Part shown: in pieces, positions 34,734 through 42,423 of the stretch
Numbering within the stretch: the first letter of the stretch is position 1
Layout: each line of letters opens with the position of its first letter
Assembly: GCF_001653795.1 (NCBI RefSeq)
Contig: NZ_CP011514.1
Span: 1,362,163 to 1,426,162 of the forward strand
Direction: 5' to 3'
Length of the DNA stretch: 64,000 bases
Origin: Mitsuaria sp. 7
GTDB lineage: Bacteria; Pseudomonadota; Gammaproteobacteria; Burkholderiales; Burkholderiaceae_C
Made by a program: the position numbers and the translations under genes
The notes under the pieces: generated by a model
Databases searched by the model: none
The model's input: only the letters and a program-made list of their open reading frames with translations
Told to the model about the DNA's origin: nothing

Positions 34734-36407
34734 TCAGCGCAACCGCTCGGTGAAGCTGCGCTGGGACGGCCATTCGTTGTGCGTCGTCGCCTTGAAGTCC
34801 TCGATCTCCGTGAAGGTCTTGAGCTTGTGCTCGTCGGTCTTGCGCATGGCGCGCGAGAGCGAGTCCTTCACCGTGTCGATCAGCGTCGTGACGGTCTTGC
34901 TGTCCTTGACGGTGGCGGCGTCGTAGTTGCCCTTGCCGCGGTCGAGCGTGAAGGTGCGCGACTTCTCGTAGTGGGCGTCCATCTCTTCGGTCTGCGTCTG
35001 CGTGATCGCGCGACCGCCGGTCGCCGCGTTGGGCCGCTCGGTGGTGGTCTGGCTGATCTTGTAATCGGCGTGGCCGGCTTCCTTGACGCTGCCGATGCGG
35101 CTCGTGCGCTGCGAGTCGGCGCTGAAGTCCGCCTTGAAGTCCGCCAGCCCGCTCTGCAGCGACTGCACCTGCGAGCGCAGGCCGTCGCTCATCGCCGGCA
35201 GGGCGGCGGCGACATCGTCCGCACCTCCCGCCTTCGCGGCGTTGGTGGTGAGCGCGATCGCGGTGGGCTTCGCGGGATCGCCGCCCGACGCGTCACCTGA
35301 AGCGTTGCCCGATGCGCCGGCGGCATCGGCGTCGATCGGCGGCGCCTGCAGTTGCTGGAATGCGTCCTTGAACGACTTCGTCATGGCGGCATCGGCGTGA
35401 CCGCGATCGGCGGCCGCGTCGATCTGCTTGAGCAGCTGATCGATCGACGACCAGCGCTGCCCGCTGTTGGCGGCGCCCGTGGGCGGCGTGGCGTCGACCT
35501 CCAGGTTCATCTCGCCGCTGGTGGTGCGCAGCGACACCGACTTCGTGTCCGAGCCCAGGTGCAGCGAGAACGCCTGCATCGCGCCGGGAACGTTGGCCGG
35601 CGCGTCCGGGTTCTCGATCTTCAGATCGAGCCCGGACAGCACGCCGTCCCGGTCGAAGGCCATCAGCTTGGACAGATCCAGCGTGGGTGCGCCTTCGCCG
35701 AGGCCTTCGAGCGCCTGGTCGAGCCCGTCGCCCAGGTCGGCGAGCGCCTTGCGCTCCGCGCTGCTGAGCGCGCCGGAGCTCTTGACCTCGACCTGAAGGC
35801 CGCGCGTGCCGCCCTGGTCGCCGCTGTTGACGGCGATCTTGAGCTCGACGGTGTGGCCGGAGCGCGTCTGGATCTGGAGGTTGACCTCGGCGGCGTTCGT
35901 GCCGACGCCGCCGACGGCCTGCTCCTGCAGCGCCGCCGCGGCGGCAGCGGCTTCACTGCCGCTGGTGCCGTCCGCCGCGCCGACGCCGTCGGCGGGCGGC
36001 ACGTAGTCGGCGAGCGTCTGCTTGTAGGCCGTGCCGGTGTCCGCCAGCTGCTTCAGCAATCCGCCGCCCAGCCCGCGCCAGCGGTCGGACAGCGTCACCG
36101 CATCCTTGCCGCTGTTGCGGGTCATCTGTTCGCTGAGGCGGTCATCGCGCGCGTTGGCCCAGAAACGCTGGGGGCCGAAGCCCGGCGTTTTCGGCTTCGC
36201 GTACACGAGGTCGCTGGCGTCGGCGGCGTCAAGCGTCACGCGCGTGGGCGCGGATGAACTGGAGGAGGCGGACGACGAGGACGATGCGAGCTTGGCGGCG
36301 GCGTTGGCCGCTTGCGCTGACACGCCCGCGGGGCGGAAGGTCGACGCCGTGCGGCTGGCGGCGATGCGGTCGAGCACGCCGGCGCCGGTCGAGGGGATGA
36401 GGGTCAT
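34734..36407 (-). CDS. Hypothetical 557-residue protein with Ser-rich N-terminus
   Basis: I do not recognise this protein. It has no signal peptide and no membrane helix. The N-terminal 60 residues have a Ser-rich run (LASSSSSASSSSSA). A middle part (VNLQIQTRSGHTVELKIAV, about 170-190) has a beta-strand-like pattern that recurs at FSLHLGSDTKSVSLRTTSGE (about 280-300), suggesting two related domains. An Ala-rich helix (AAAAAALQEQAVGG) and Gly/Ala/Asp linkers separate them. The C-terminal 110 residues are charged (DAHYEKSRTFTLDRGKGNYD, FTEIEDFKATTHNEW). Such sequence could belong to a secreted or surface-associated modular protein. The long reading frame and codon bias are the only evidence for a gene. 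Confidence 0.6.
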   Translation of the reverse strand: MTLIPSTGAGVLDRIAASRTASTFRPAGVSAQAANAAAKLASSSSSASSSSSAPTRVTLDAADASDLVYAKPKTPGFGPQRFWANARDDRLSEQMTRNSGKDAVTLSDRWRGLGGGLLKQLADTGTAYKQTLADYVPPADGVGAADGTSGSEAAAAAAALQEQAVGGVGTNAAEVNLQIQTRSGHTVELKIAVNSGDQGGTRGLQVEVKSSGALSSAERKALADLGDGLDQALEGLGEGAPTLDLSKLMAFDRDGVLSGLDLKIENPDAPANVPGAMQAFSLHLGSDTKSVSLRTTSGEMNLEVDATPPTGAANSGQRWSSIDQLLKQIDAAADRGHADAAMTKSFKDAFQQLQAPPIDADAAGASGNASGDASGGDPAKPTAIALTTNAAKAGGADDVAAALPAMSDGLRSQVQSLQSGLADFKADFSADSQRTSRIGSVKEAGHADYKISQTTTERPNAATGGRAITQTQTEEMDAHYEKSRTFTLDRGKGNYDAATVKDSKTVTTLIDTVKDSLSRAMRKTDEHKLKTFTEIEDFKATTHNEWPSQRSFTERLR

Positions 36408-36549
36408 GCGAAGCGCCTCCCTGGCGGCTTGTCCCGCAGTGCTCTGATGGCGTGGCGGTGATCCCTTCGCTATCGACCGATCGTTCTCGAACTTGAGCGT
36501 CCTCCCCCGACGGAGGGAGGCCCGCCGGGGCGCACGGTGCGACCTGCGA

Positions 36550-37128
36550 TCAGACGTGGACCCAGGCGGCGATGCCCAGGCCGATGCCGATCGCCCCGGC
36601 GCCCAGCGTCGCGTATTCCATCCAGCGGCGCTTGGTCAGCAGCGCGATCGCGGCGAGCGCGATGGCGACTTGCAGCGCCGTCGTGGCCTGCGCCCAGCGG
36701 TGGTGGAGGTGCAACTGCTCGTCGCTCTTGTGGTCCCACTCGGTGGACTCGGCCTCGAGCTTCTCGGCCTGGACCTTGATCTCGTTCTTCTCGGTCTCGT
36801 AGCGGGCGATCTTCTCGCGGTACTTGGCGCGCTGCTCTTCGCTGGGGGTCAGGTCGAGCGCGAACTCGGCCAGGTTCTGCTTGCTGCTCTTGGCCTGGAA
36901 GTAGTTCCAGCGGTTGGCGGCCTCGGTCTTGGTGATCGCGGCGTTGTTCTTGAAGAGGCCGGCGTTGGCTTGAGTGGCTCCGCCCATGTACGAGAAGCAC
37001 GCGCCCAGCGTGGCCAGGACGGCGGTGATGACCGCCAGCTGGCCGGCGAGCCCGTGGGGCTCGTGCTGCGCGGCGTGTTCGAGCTCGTGGTCGTGCGGAC
37101 CGTGGACGTGGAAATGGTTGCCGGACAT
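36550..37128 (-). CDS. DUF4337 family membrane protein
   Basis: A 192-residue protein with three hydrophobic segments: one near residue 30-50 (LAVITAVLATLGACFSYMGGA) and two at the C-terminus (ALQVAIALAAIALL and YATLGAGAIGIGLGIAAWV), with a long charged helical region between them (about 85-140, KYREKIARYETEKNEIKVQAEKLEAES). That layout matches DUF4337 family members, with no known function. The N-terminus is His-rich (GNHFHVHGPHDHELEHAAQHEPHG), which could bind metal. Located just downstream of folA on the same strand. Confidence 0.75.
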   Translation of the reverse strand: MSGNHFHVHGPHDHELEHAAQHEPHGLAGQLAVITAVLATLGACFSYMGGATQANAGLFKNNAAITKTEAANRWNYFQAKSSKQNLAEFALDLTPSEEQRAKYREKIARYETEKNEIKVQAEKLEAESTEWDHKSDEQLHLHHRWAQATTALQVAIALAAIALLTKRRWMEYATLGAGAIGIGLGIAAWVHV

Positions 37129-37192
37129 GGTTCGGGATTCGGTGGAGGTGGCGAATTCGGTGAAGGCGGCGCAGGTGAAGGCGCCGGAAATC

Positions 37193-37699
37193 TCAGTCGC
37201 GCCGCTCGTAGCGGACGAAGTCGTAGTGCCAGTCGTGCCCGCGGTCGGCGGGACTGTGGTGGCGCTCTCTGCGCACCTCGGCGAAGACCGACGGATCGAC
37301 GGCGGGGAAGAACGCGTCGGCGTCGAAGGCGGCGGCGATCTCGGTGAGTTCGAGGGCGTCGGCGCGGGGCAGGGTGAGCTCGTAGACCTGGGCGCCGCCC
37401 ATGACGAACACGGCCTCGTCGGCCGCGCAGGCGGCGAGCGCATCGTCGAGCGTCGCGAAGACCTCGGCGCCGTCGAGCGTCAGCCCCGGCTGCCGCGACA
37501 GCACGAGGTTGCGCCGCTGCACGAGCGGCCGGAACTTCGCGGGGATGGAGTCCCAGGTCTTGCGTCCCATGACGACGGTGTGACCGATCGTGAGCGCCTT
37601 GAAGCGCGCCATGTCCTCGGGCAGGCGGACCAGCAGTTCGTTGTCGCGGCCGATGCCGCGCGCGCGGTCGAGGGCGGCGATGAGGGTCAGGTGGGGCAT
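37193..37699 (-). CDS. folA: Dihydrofolate reductase
   Basis: NADPH-dependent reduction of dihydrofolate to tetrahydrofolate, essential for thymidylate and purine synthesis. The 168-residue protein has ALDRARGIGRDNELLVRLPEDMARFKALT with the catalytic Asp/Glu region, VVMGRKTWDSIP and FVMGGAQVYELTLPRADALELTEI. All are diagnostic of FolA. The start MPHLTLIAALDRARGIG is the family N-terminus. Followed by DUF4337 on the same strand with 64 bases between. Confidence 0.95.
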   Translation of the reverse strand: MPHLTLIAALDRARGIGRDNELLVRLPEDMARFKALTIGHTVVMGRKTWDSIPAKFRPLVQRRNLVLSRQPGLTLDGAEVFATLDDALAACAADEAVFVMGGAQVYELTLPRADALELTEIAAAFDADAFFPAVDPSVFAEVRRERHHSPADRGHDWHYDFVRYERRD

Positions 37700-37740
37700 G
37701 GGAACTTCAGTGGCGGCGAGGGCGTCGGCAGGGCAGGAGT

Positions 37741-38958
37741 TTAGGCCGGCTCGGGCGCGTGACGGATCAAGGACGCCGGCGCCCATCCCTCGTCGGAGGG
37801 AGCCTCCACCAGCGCGGCCGCATAGGAACCGAGGTCGATGCCGAAGACAGACTTGGCTGCGGCGGCGCCGGCGTCCTCGGACCCTCCCGCCGCGCGCAGG
37901 AAGGCGAGGAAGCCGTCCCATTCGCGGGACATCTGTTCGACGATGATCCGCGCGAGTTCGTACGACAACAACGAGCTGTCGTCCCCCGATTTCAGGAAGG
38001 ACTCACCGGACCAGAAGCCCTGGATGCGGGCGGCGTCCCAGTGCCGGACATGCATCGCATGCAGCTCGTGCGGCGTGTACAGCGACCCTTGCGGACCGGC
38101 GACGCGACGCTCGGTGTTGACCGCGACGCCCTCGTCGAGCCAGCGCGGGAGTTGCAGATGGGCGAGGGCGGCATGCGTCAGCTCATGCGCGATCACCGGC
38201 TCGACGTGCTGCAGATGCCCGCGCACCACGACGAAGTGCGGGCAGCCAGCGTCGATGAACATGCCGCTCGACGTGGAGAACTCGCCGTCCGGTTGGTAGA
38301 TGGAGACGTAGCGGTAGTAGTCGTCCTCGTCGTCGAGGACCAGCAGGATGCTGCGATGACCGGTGGGGAACTGGACGACGTCGCCCATCAGCCGCTGGAT
38401 GCGCGCCCGGGCGGTCGCGACGTAGTCGGCCGTGCTGCGTTCCAGCTTCCGGTCCAGCGACGAGAGCACGAAGGCCTCGTCGGTGACGAACAGCCCCATG
38501 TGCGCGCCCAACTGCTCACGCAGGTGCAGCAGCCAGGCGTGACGGCCGCGCTCGATGGCATCGGCGCTCGCGCCCGTTGCGACGGCGTCGGCCCCGTCAC
38601 CTGCCGTCGGTGCCCACTCGGCCAGGGCCTGCCAGTCCAGGATCGGAAGACCGTTGGCCTGTTGCATGCGCTCGATGAGTGGAAACTCGCCGCCCTCGGC
38701 CGAGGTCAGGACGGTCGGCGGCGGGCCGTAGTCGCCGCTCCGGTCATGGTGCGTCGCGCCTTTGACGACGCCTTCGGCGACCCGGCGCGATGGCGTGTTC
38801 CCCAGGGCCATGAGCGCGCCGATGAACGGCAGCAGCCAGATCGTCGCGACGAGCATGCGCTGGGGCAGATGAACCAACTGGCCGATCGTCAGTACGCGGC
38901 GGGTGGCGAAAAGATTGAGGGCGAGCCAGAGGCCCGCCACGATGGCGAGTTCGAACAT
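37741..38958 (-). CDS. Membrane-anchored putative zinc metalloprotease (HELTH)
   Basis: A 405-residue protein with one or two N-terminal hydrophobic segments (FELAIVAGLWLALNLFA and MLVATIWLLPFIGALMALG) and a soluble domain with VEPVIAHELTHAALAHLQLPRWLDEGVAV. HELTH is a zincin HExxH motif, and the WLDEG Glu 19 residues on is a likely third ligand, as in the gluzincin-type MA-like peptidases. The substrate is unknown. Start at MFELAIVAG, because the frame continues upstream into a gene with other features. The gap to folA is 41 bases, so these genes may be co-transcribed. Confidence 0.7.
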   Translation of the reverse strand: MFELAIVAGLWLALNLFATRRVLTIGQLVHLPQRMLVATIWLLPFIGALMALGNTPSRRVAEGVVKGATHHDRSGDYGPPPTVLTSAEGGEFPLIERMQQANGLPILDWQALAEWAPTAGDGADAVATGASADAIERGRHAWLLHLREQLGAHMGLFVTDEAFVLSSLDRKLERSTADYVATARARIQRLMGDVVQFPTGHRSILLVLDDEDDYYRYVSIYQPDGEFSTSSGMFIDAGCPHFVVVRGHLQHVEPVIAHELTHAALAHLQLPRWLDEGVAVNTERRVAGPQGSLYTPHELHAMHVRHWDAARIQGFWSGESFLKSGDDSSLLSYELARIIVEQMSREWDGFLAFLRAAGGSEDAGAAAAKSVFGIDLGSYAAALVEAPSDEGWAPASLIRHAPEPA

Positions 38959-38968
38959 GCCGGGATTG

Positions 38969-39271
38969 TCATCCCGCCGCGCCGGCCACCACCTCGTAAT
39001 GCGACACCGTCGGCACCGGGTCGTAGAAGTGATGCAGCAGCGCGCGCCAGTCCTGGTACTGCGGCGACTTGCGGAAGCCGATCTCGTGGTCCTCGAGTGT
39101 GCGCCAGCGGACGAGCAGAACGTAGTCGCTCGTCCGCTCCAGGCAGCGCTGCAGTTCGTGCCCCAGGTAGCCGGGCATGGACGCGATGATGGCCTGCGCC
39201 TGCAGGAAGGCGGCTTCGAACGCGGCCTCGTGGCCGGGGCGGACGGGGAGCAGGGCGACTTCAAGGATCAT
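38969..39271 (-). CDS. Antibiotic biosynthesis monooxygenase-like (ABM) protein
   Basis: A 100-residue ferredoxin-like alpha-beta barrel protein of the ABM family: MILEVALLPVRPGHEAAFEAAF, MPGYLGHELQRCLE, YVLLVRWRTLEDHEIGFRKSPQYQDWRALLHHFY. Proteins of this family oxidise small aromatics or bind heme; the activity here is not evident. The start overlaps the stop of the thioredoxin-reductase-like gene (39268-39271, ATGA), so it is translationally coupled to that redox enzyme. Confidence 0.8.
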   Translation of the reverse strand: MILEVALLPVRPGHEAAFEAAFLQAQAIIASMPGYLGHELQRCLERTSDYVLLVRWRTLEDHEIGFRKSPQYQDWRALLHHFYDPVPTVSHYEVVAGAAG

Positions 39272-41004
39272 GGGGACCTCCGGGGCCGCATTCTCGCCAG
39301 ACATTGATGGATCTGTGCGACCACCGCCGCCCCTTCGCCGATCGCGCCGCCGACCCGCTTCACCGATCCCGAGCGCACGTCGCCGACCGCGAACACGCCG
39401 GGCACGCTGGACTCCAGCGCCGCCGGGCCGCTCTCGATCTGCCATTCGAGGTCCGCGGCCAGCGTCGGGTCCGCCTTGCGCTGCGCACGTCTCACGTCCG
39501 CGCCGGTCAGCACGAAGCCCTTGTCATCGGACAGCACCGGACAGCCCGCCAGCCAATCGATCTCGGGCTCGGCGCCGACGAACAGGAAGACGTTGCGCGT
39601 GTCCTGGCGCGACTCGGTGCCGGTGCGGCCGCAGCGCCAGGTCACCGCTTCCAGTCCGCGCAGCGGATCGCCGTGCAGTTCGGTGATCTCCGTGTAGGGG
39701 CGCAACTCGATGTTGGACGTCGCCTCGATGCGGTCGATCAGGTAGCGCGACATGCTGTCGGCAAGACCCGGCCCCCGCACCAGCACGTGCACGCGCGAGG
39801 CGTGCTCGGACAGGAACACCGCCGCCTGTCCCGCCGAGTTGCCGCCGCCGACCAGCACCACCTCGCTGTCCACGCACAGCGGCGCCTCCAGGGCCGAGGC
39901 CCAGTACCAGATGCCGCGGCCTTCGAAGTCGCTCAGGCGCGGCACCGCCAGCCGGCGGTAGCGCGCGCCGCTGGCGATGACCGCCGTGCGTGCGCGCAGC
40001 TTGCGGCCGTCGGTGAGGGCGATGAGGAGCTCGCCCTCCGGGCCTTCGCGGGCGCAGTCCAGCGACTGGACTTCGGTGGGGATCAGCAGCTCGGCGCCGA
40101 ATTTCTCGGCCTGCACGCAGGCGCGGCCCGTGAGCGCGCCGCCGGAGATGCCGGTCGGGAAACCGAGGTAGTTCTCGATCCGCGCGCTGTTGCCCGCCTG
40201 GCCGCCGTAGGCCCGGCGATCGAGCACGACCACCTTCAGCCCCTCGGAGGCCGCGTACACCGCGGTCGCCAGTCCCGCCGGACCCGCGCCGGCGATGGCG
40301 ACGTCGAAGAGCTCCTCGCGCGGCGTCGCGTCCACCATGCCGATGCAGCGCGCCAGCGTCGCCTCCGGCGGATTCACCAGCACCGCGCCGTCCGGGCAGA
40401 CCGCGACGACGTCGCCCGGCGCGGCGCCGTACTCCTCGATCAGCGCCGCCGCCGCCGCGTCCTGCGCGACGTCGACCACGCGGTACGGCTCGCCGTTGCT
40501 GTGCAGGAAGCTCTGCAGCCGCAGCAGCGCCGCCGAGTTGGGCCGGGCGATCAGCACCGGCCCGCTCGCGCCCGATTCGATCAGTCCCACGCGGCGCAGG
40601 ATCATCGCCCGCACCAGCCGCTCGCCGAGGTCGGCCTCCGCGATGATCAGCGCGCGCAGCTGGCTGGGCGGGAGCAGCAGCGTCTCGACCGTGTCCACCG
40701 CGATCGCGTCGACCAGCGAGGGCTTGCCCGACATCGCCGCCAGCTCGCCCGAGAAATTGCCCCGCGTGTGCCGGATCAGCGGCGTCGTGTTGCCCATGCC
40801 GTCGCGATGGCACACGTCCACCGTGCCGCCCAGGATCAGGTAGAGCCCCGGTCCGGGCTTGCCCGCGCTGAGCAGCGTCTGGCCGGGCTGGAACGTCAGC
40901 GGCGTGCCGAAGCGTTGCATGCGGGCCATGTCGCAGGCGCTCAGCCGCGGATACATCTGGTGGCGGCGGGTTTCCAGCGAGTGGTGCGAGGCTTCTGCGT
41001 TCAT
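39268..41004 (-). CDS. Thioredoxin-reductase-like flavoprotein with cyclic-nucleotide-binding domain
   Basis: A 578-residue fusion. Residues about 25-145 are a cyclic-nucleotide-binding domain (RFGTPLTFQPGQTLLSAGKP, LYLILGGTV, HTRGNFSGELAAMSGKPSLVDA). A middle region (about 145-235) is a degraded thioredoxin-like domain (LLRLQSFLHSNGEPYRVVDV). The C-terminal part is a thioredoxin-reductase-fold FAD/NAD(P)H enzyme: FAD motif IAGAGPAGLATAVYAASEG, NAD(P) motif VVLVGGGNSAGQAAVFLSE and GVFAVGDVRSGSVKRV. The CxxC redox pair of thioredoxin reductases is not found where expected (after GFPTGISGGALTGRA). It may be a ferredoxin- or nucleotide-regulated oxidoreductase. Coupled to the downstream ABM gene. 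Confidence 0.8.
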   Translation of the reverse strand: MNAEASHHSLETRRHQMYPRLSACDMARMQRFGTPLTFQPGQTLLSAGKPGPGLYLILGGTVDVCHRDGMGNTTPLIRHTRGNFSGELAAMSGKPSLVDAIAVDTVETLLLPPSQLRALIIAEADLGERLVRAMILRRVGLIESGASGPVLIARPNSAALLRLQSFLHSNGEPYRVVDVAQDAAAAALIEEYGAAPGDVVAVCPDGAVLVNPPEATLARCIGMVDATPREELFDVAIAGAGPAGLATAVYAASEGLKVVVLDRRAYGGQAGNSARIENYLGFPTGISGGALTGRACVQAEKFGAELLIPTEVQSLDCAREGPEGELLIALTDGRKLRARTAVIASGARYRRLAVPRLSDFEGRGIWYWASALEAPLCVDSEVVLVGGGNSAGQAAVFLSEHASRVHVLVRGPGLADSMSRYLIDRIEATSNIELRPYTEITELHGDPLRGLEAVTWRCGRTGTESRQDTRNVFLFVGAEPEIDWLAGCPVLSDDKGFVLTGADVRRAQRKADPTLAADLEWQIESGPAALESSVPGVFAVGDVRSGSVKRVGGAIGEGAAVVAQIHQCLARMRPRRSP

Positions 41005-41084
41005 GGCGTGTCCCCTGCGTCGGTGCGCGGGTTGGTTGCGGTACCGCTACTCGCGGAATTACATTGGGTCGGGAGTCTAGAGCG

Positions 41085-41101
41085 CCGGGGTGTCACCCCG
41101 G
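41085..41101. promoter_or_regulatory. Palindrome upstream of the LuxR-type regulator gene
   Basis: CCGGGGTG-T-CACCCCGG is a perfect 8-bp inverted repeat 24 bases before the regulator ATG and 81 bases from the divergent flavoprotein start. It could be an operator or an RNA hairpin at the 5' end of the message. Confidence 0.35.
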
Positions 41102-41125
41102 ACCAGCACAACGAGGTGCGCGACC

Positions 41126-41836
41126 ATGTCTCATCTTGGACCGACCTTCATCCAGATCGTCCACGAGGAAGCCCTGACCTGCGCGGGATGCGCGGCGGTG
41201 CTGAGCCAGCGGCCCGACTTCGCGGCCTCGATCTGCAGCCTGTCGCACGCGGTGCGGATCGTGTCGGGGGAGTCGCCCGAGCGATGCGACCTCCTCATCG
41301 CCGACTACACCAGCGCACTGGCTTTGGCGCTGACCGCGCGGCAGGCGGCGCGACGCCATGGGGGACATCCGGCGGGCCGATGTCCCCGCATCCTGGTCCT
41401 GACGGCGATGGACCGCGAATGGGATGTCCGCGCCGCGATGGAGGCGGGCGTGCAGGGCTACCTGCTGCAGCGCTGTCGTCCCGAGCAGCTGGTCGAGGCG
41501 GTGGACGCGGTGATGCTCGGCGTGCAGTTCGTGTCCGTCGAACTGGCGCCCAAGCTCGCACGCAGCCTGACCCAGGACCGGCTCACCAAGCGCGAGATGG
41601 AGGTGCTGCTGGCGATGTCCACCGGTGCGTCGAACAAGGACATCTCGCAGCACCTGGGCATCACCGACGCCACCGTCAAGACGCATGTGCGGGCCATCCT
41701 CAGCAAGGTCGGCGCGGGCGCGCGCACCGAGGCCGTCGCGATCGCCGCGCGCAGCGGACTGACCGCGCGGCCACCTCACTTCGCCGGGCAGAAGGCGCCG
41801 GTCCTGATCCAGGCGTCGACGAGTTCCCCGAACTGA
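41126..41836 (+). CDS. LuxR/NarL-type response regulator with degenerate receiver
   Basis: A 236-residue regulator. The C-terminal HTH (LTKREMEVLLAMSTGASNKDISQHLGITDATVKTHVRAILSKVGAGARTEAV) is textbook NarL/FixJ. The N-terminal receiver-like domain keeps a possible phospho-acceptor Asp at about residue 60 (CDLLIADYTSA), but the acidic pair is HEEAL and the Lys after strand 5 is replaced (YLLQRCRPEQL), so phosphorylation may be lost or altered. Divergent from the cNMP-binding flavoprotein. The last 61 bases overlap the convergent cytochrome gene. The C-terminal ~20 residues (PPHFAGQKAPVLIQASTSSPN) lie in the overlap and are not part of the HTH. Confidence 0.8.
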   Translation: MSHLGPTFIQIVHEEALTCAGCAAVLSQRPDFAASICSLSHAVRIVSGESPERCDLLIADYTSALALALTARQAARRHGGHPAGRCPRILVLTAMDREWDVRAAMEAGVQGYLLQRCRPEQLVEAVDAVMLGVQFVSVELAPKLARSLTQDRLTKREMEVLLAMSTGASNKDISQHLGITDATVKTHVRAILSKVGAGARTEAVAIAARSGLTARPPHFAGQKAPVLIQASTSSPN

Positions 41837-42423
41837 GCCTGCGTGCCCGGCGCGGGCTCCCGATGCGCGCCCGGCATCCACGCCCAGCCGACCAGCGTGT
41901 CGTGCGCCATGTGCTCGTGGATCTGCGCCAGCGTGCGCCTGCCGTTGCGCGCGGGATCCTTGATCTGCTCGCAGATCTCGCCGAGCGACAGGTTCTGCCA
42001 CGCCATCTCGCGCGGCGCGACGTGCCACAGGGCATGACCCGGCACTCCGGAGGCGTCGTTGTTCTTCACCTGGTGGCAGCTTGAGCAGCGCAGGGCGGGC
42101 ACGCCCTTGCCGTCGGCGCCGCGCGTGACGTTGGGGATGTGCAGCCGCGTCTGCACGCCCTGACCCTGCAAGGGGCGGTCGCCGCTGGGATGGCAGTTCA
42201 CGCAGCGCGGGCTCTGGATGACGCGGCCCGCCTCGACGAAGAGCGCGCGCGAGCGCTCCTGCGGATCGGCGATCGCGTCGAAGCTCTGCACGGTGCGCAG
42301 CGGCGTGACGGAGGTCGGGCGTGCGTCCTGCGCCGAAGCGGGGGCCGTGAAGGCCGCGAGGACCGTCAGCACCGTCAGCACCGCAAGGGCGGACGGCGTC
42401 ATGGGGGCGTTCGGGTGGTTCAT
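41776..42423 (-). CDS. Diheme cytochrome c, electron acceptor of the molybdenum hydroxylase
   Basis: A 215-residue exported protein with a signal peptide (ALAVLTVLTVLAAFTAPASAQ) and two CxxCH heme motifs (SPRCVNCHPSGD and LRCSSCHQVKN). The start codon overlaps the stop of the molybdopterin subunit gene (42420-42423, ATGA), and it should accept electrons from that enzyme in the periplasm, as the third gene of a three-gene unit. The 3' end overlaps the convergent regulator gene by 61 bases. Confidence 0.88.
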   Translation of the reverse strand: MNHPNAPMTPSALAVLTVLTVLAAFTAPASAQDARPTSVTPLRTVQSFDAIADPQERSRALFVEAGRVIQSPRCVNCHPSGDRPLQGQGVQTRLHIPNVTRGADGKGVPALRCSSCHQVKNNDASGVPGHALWHVAPREMAWQNLSLGEICEQIKDPARNGRRTLAQIHEHMAHDTLVGWAWMPGAHREPAPGTQAQFGELVDAWIRTGAFCPAK

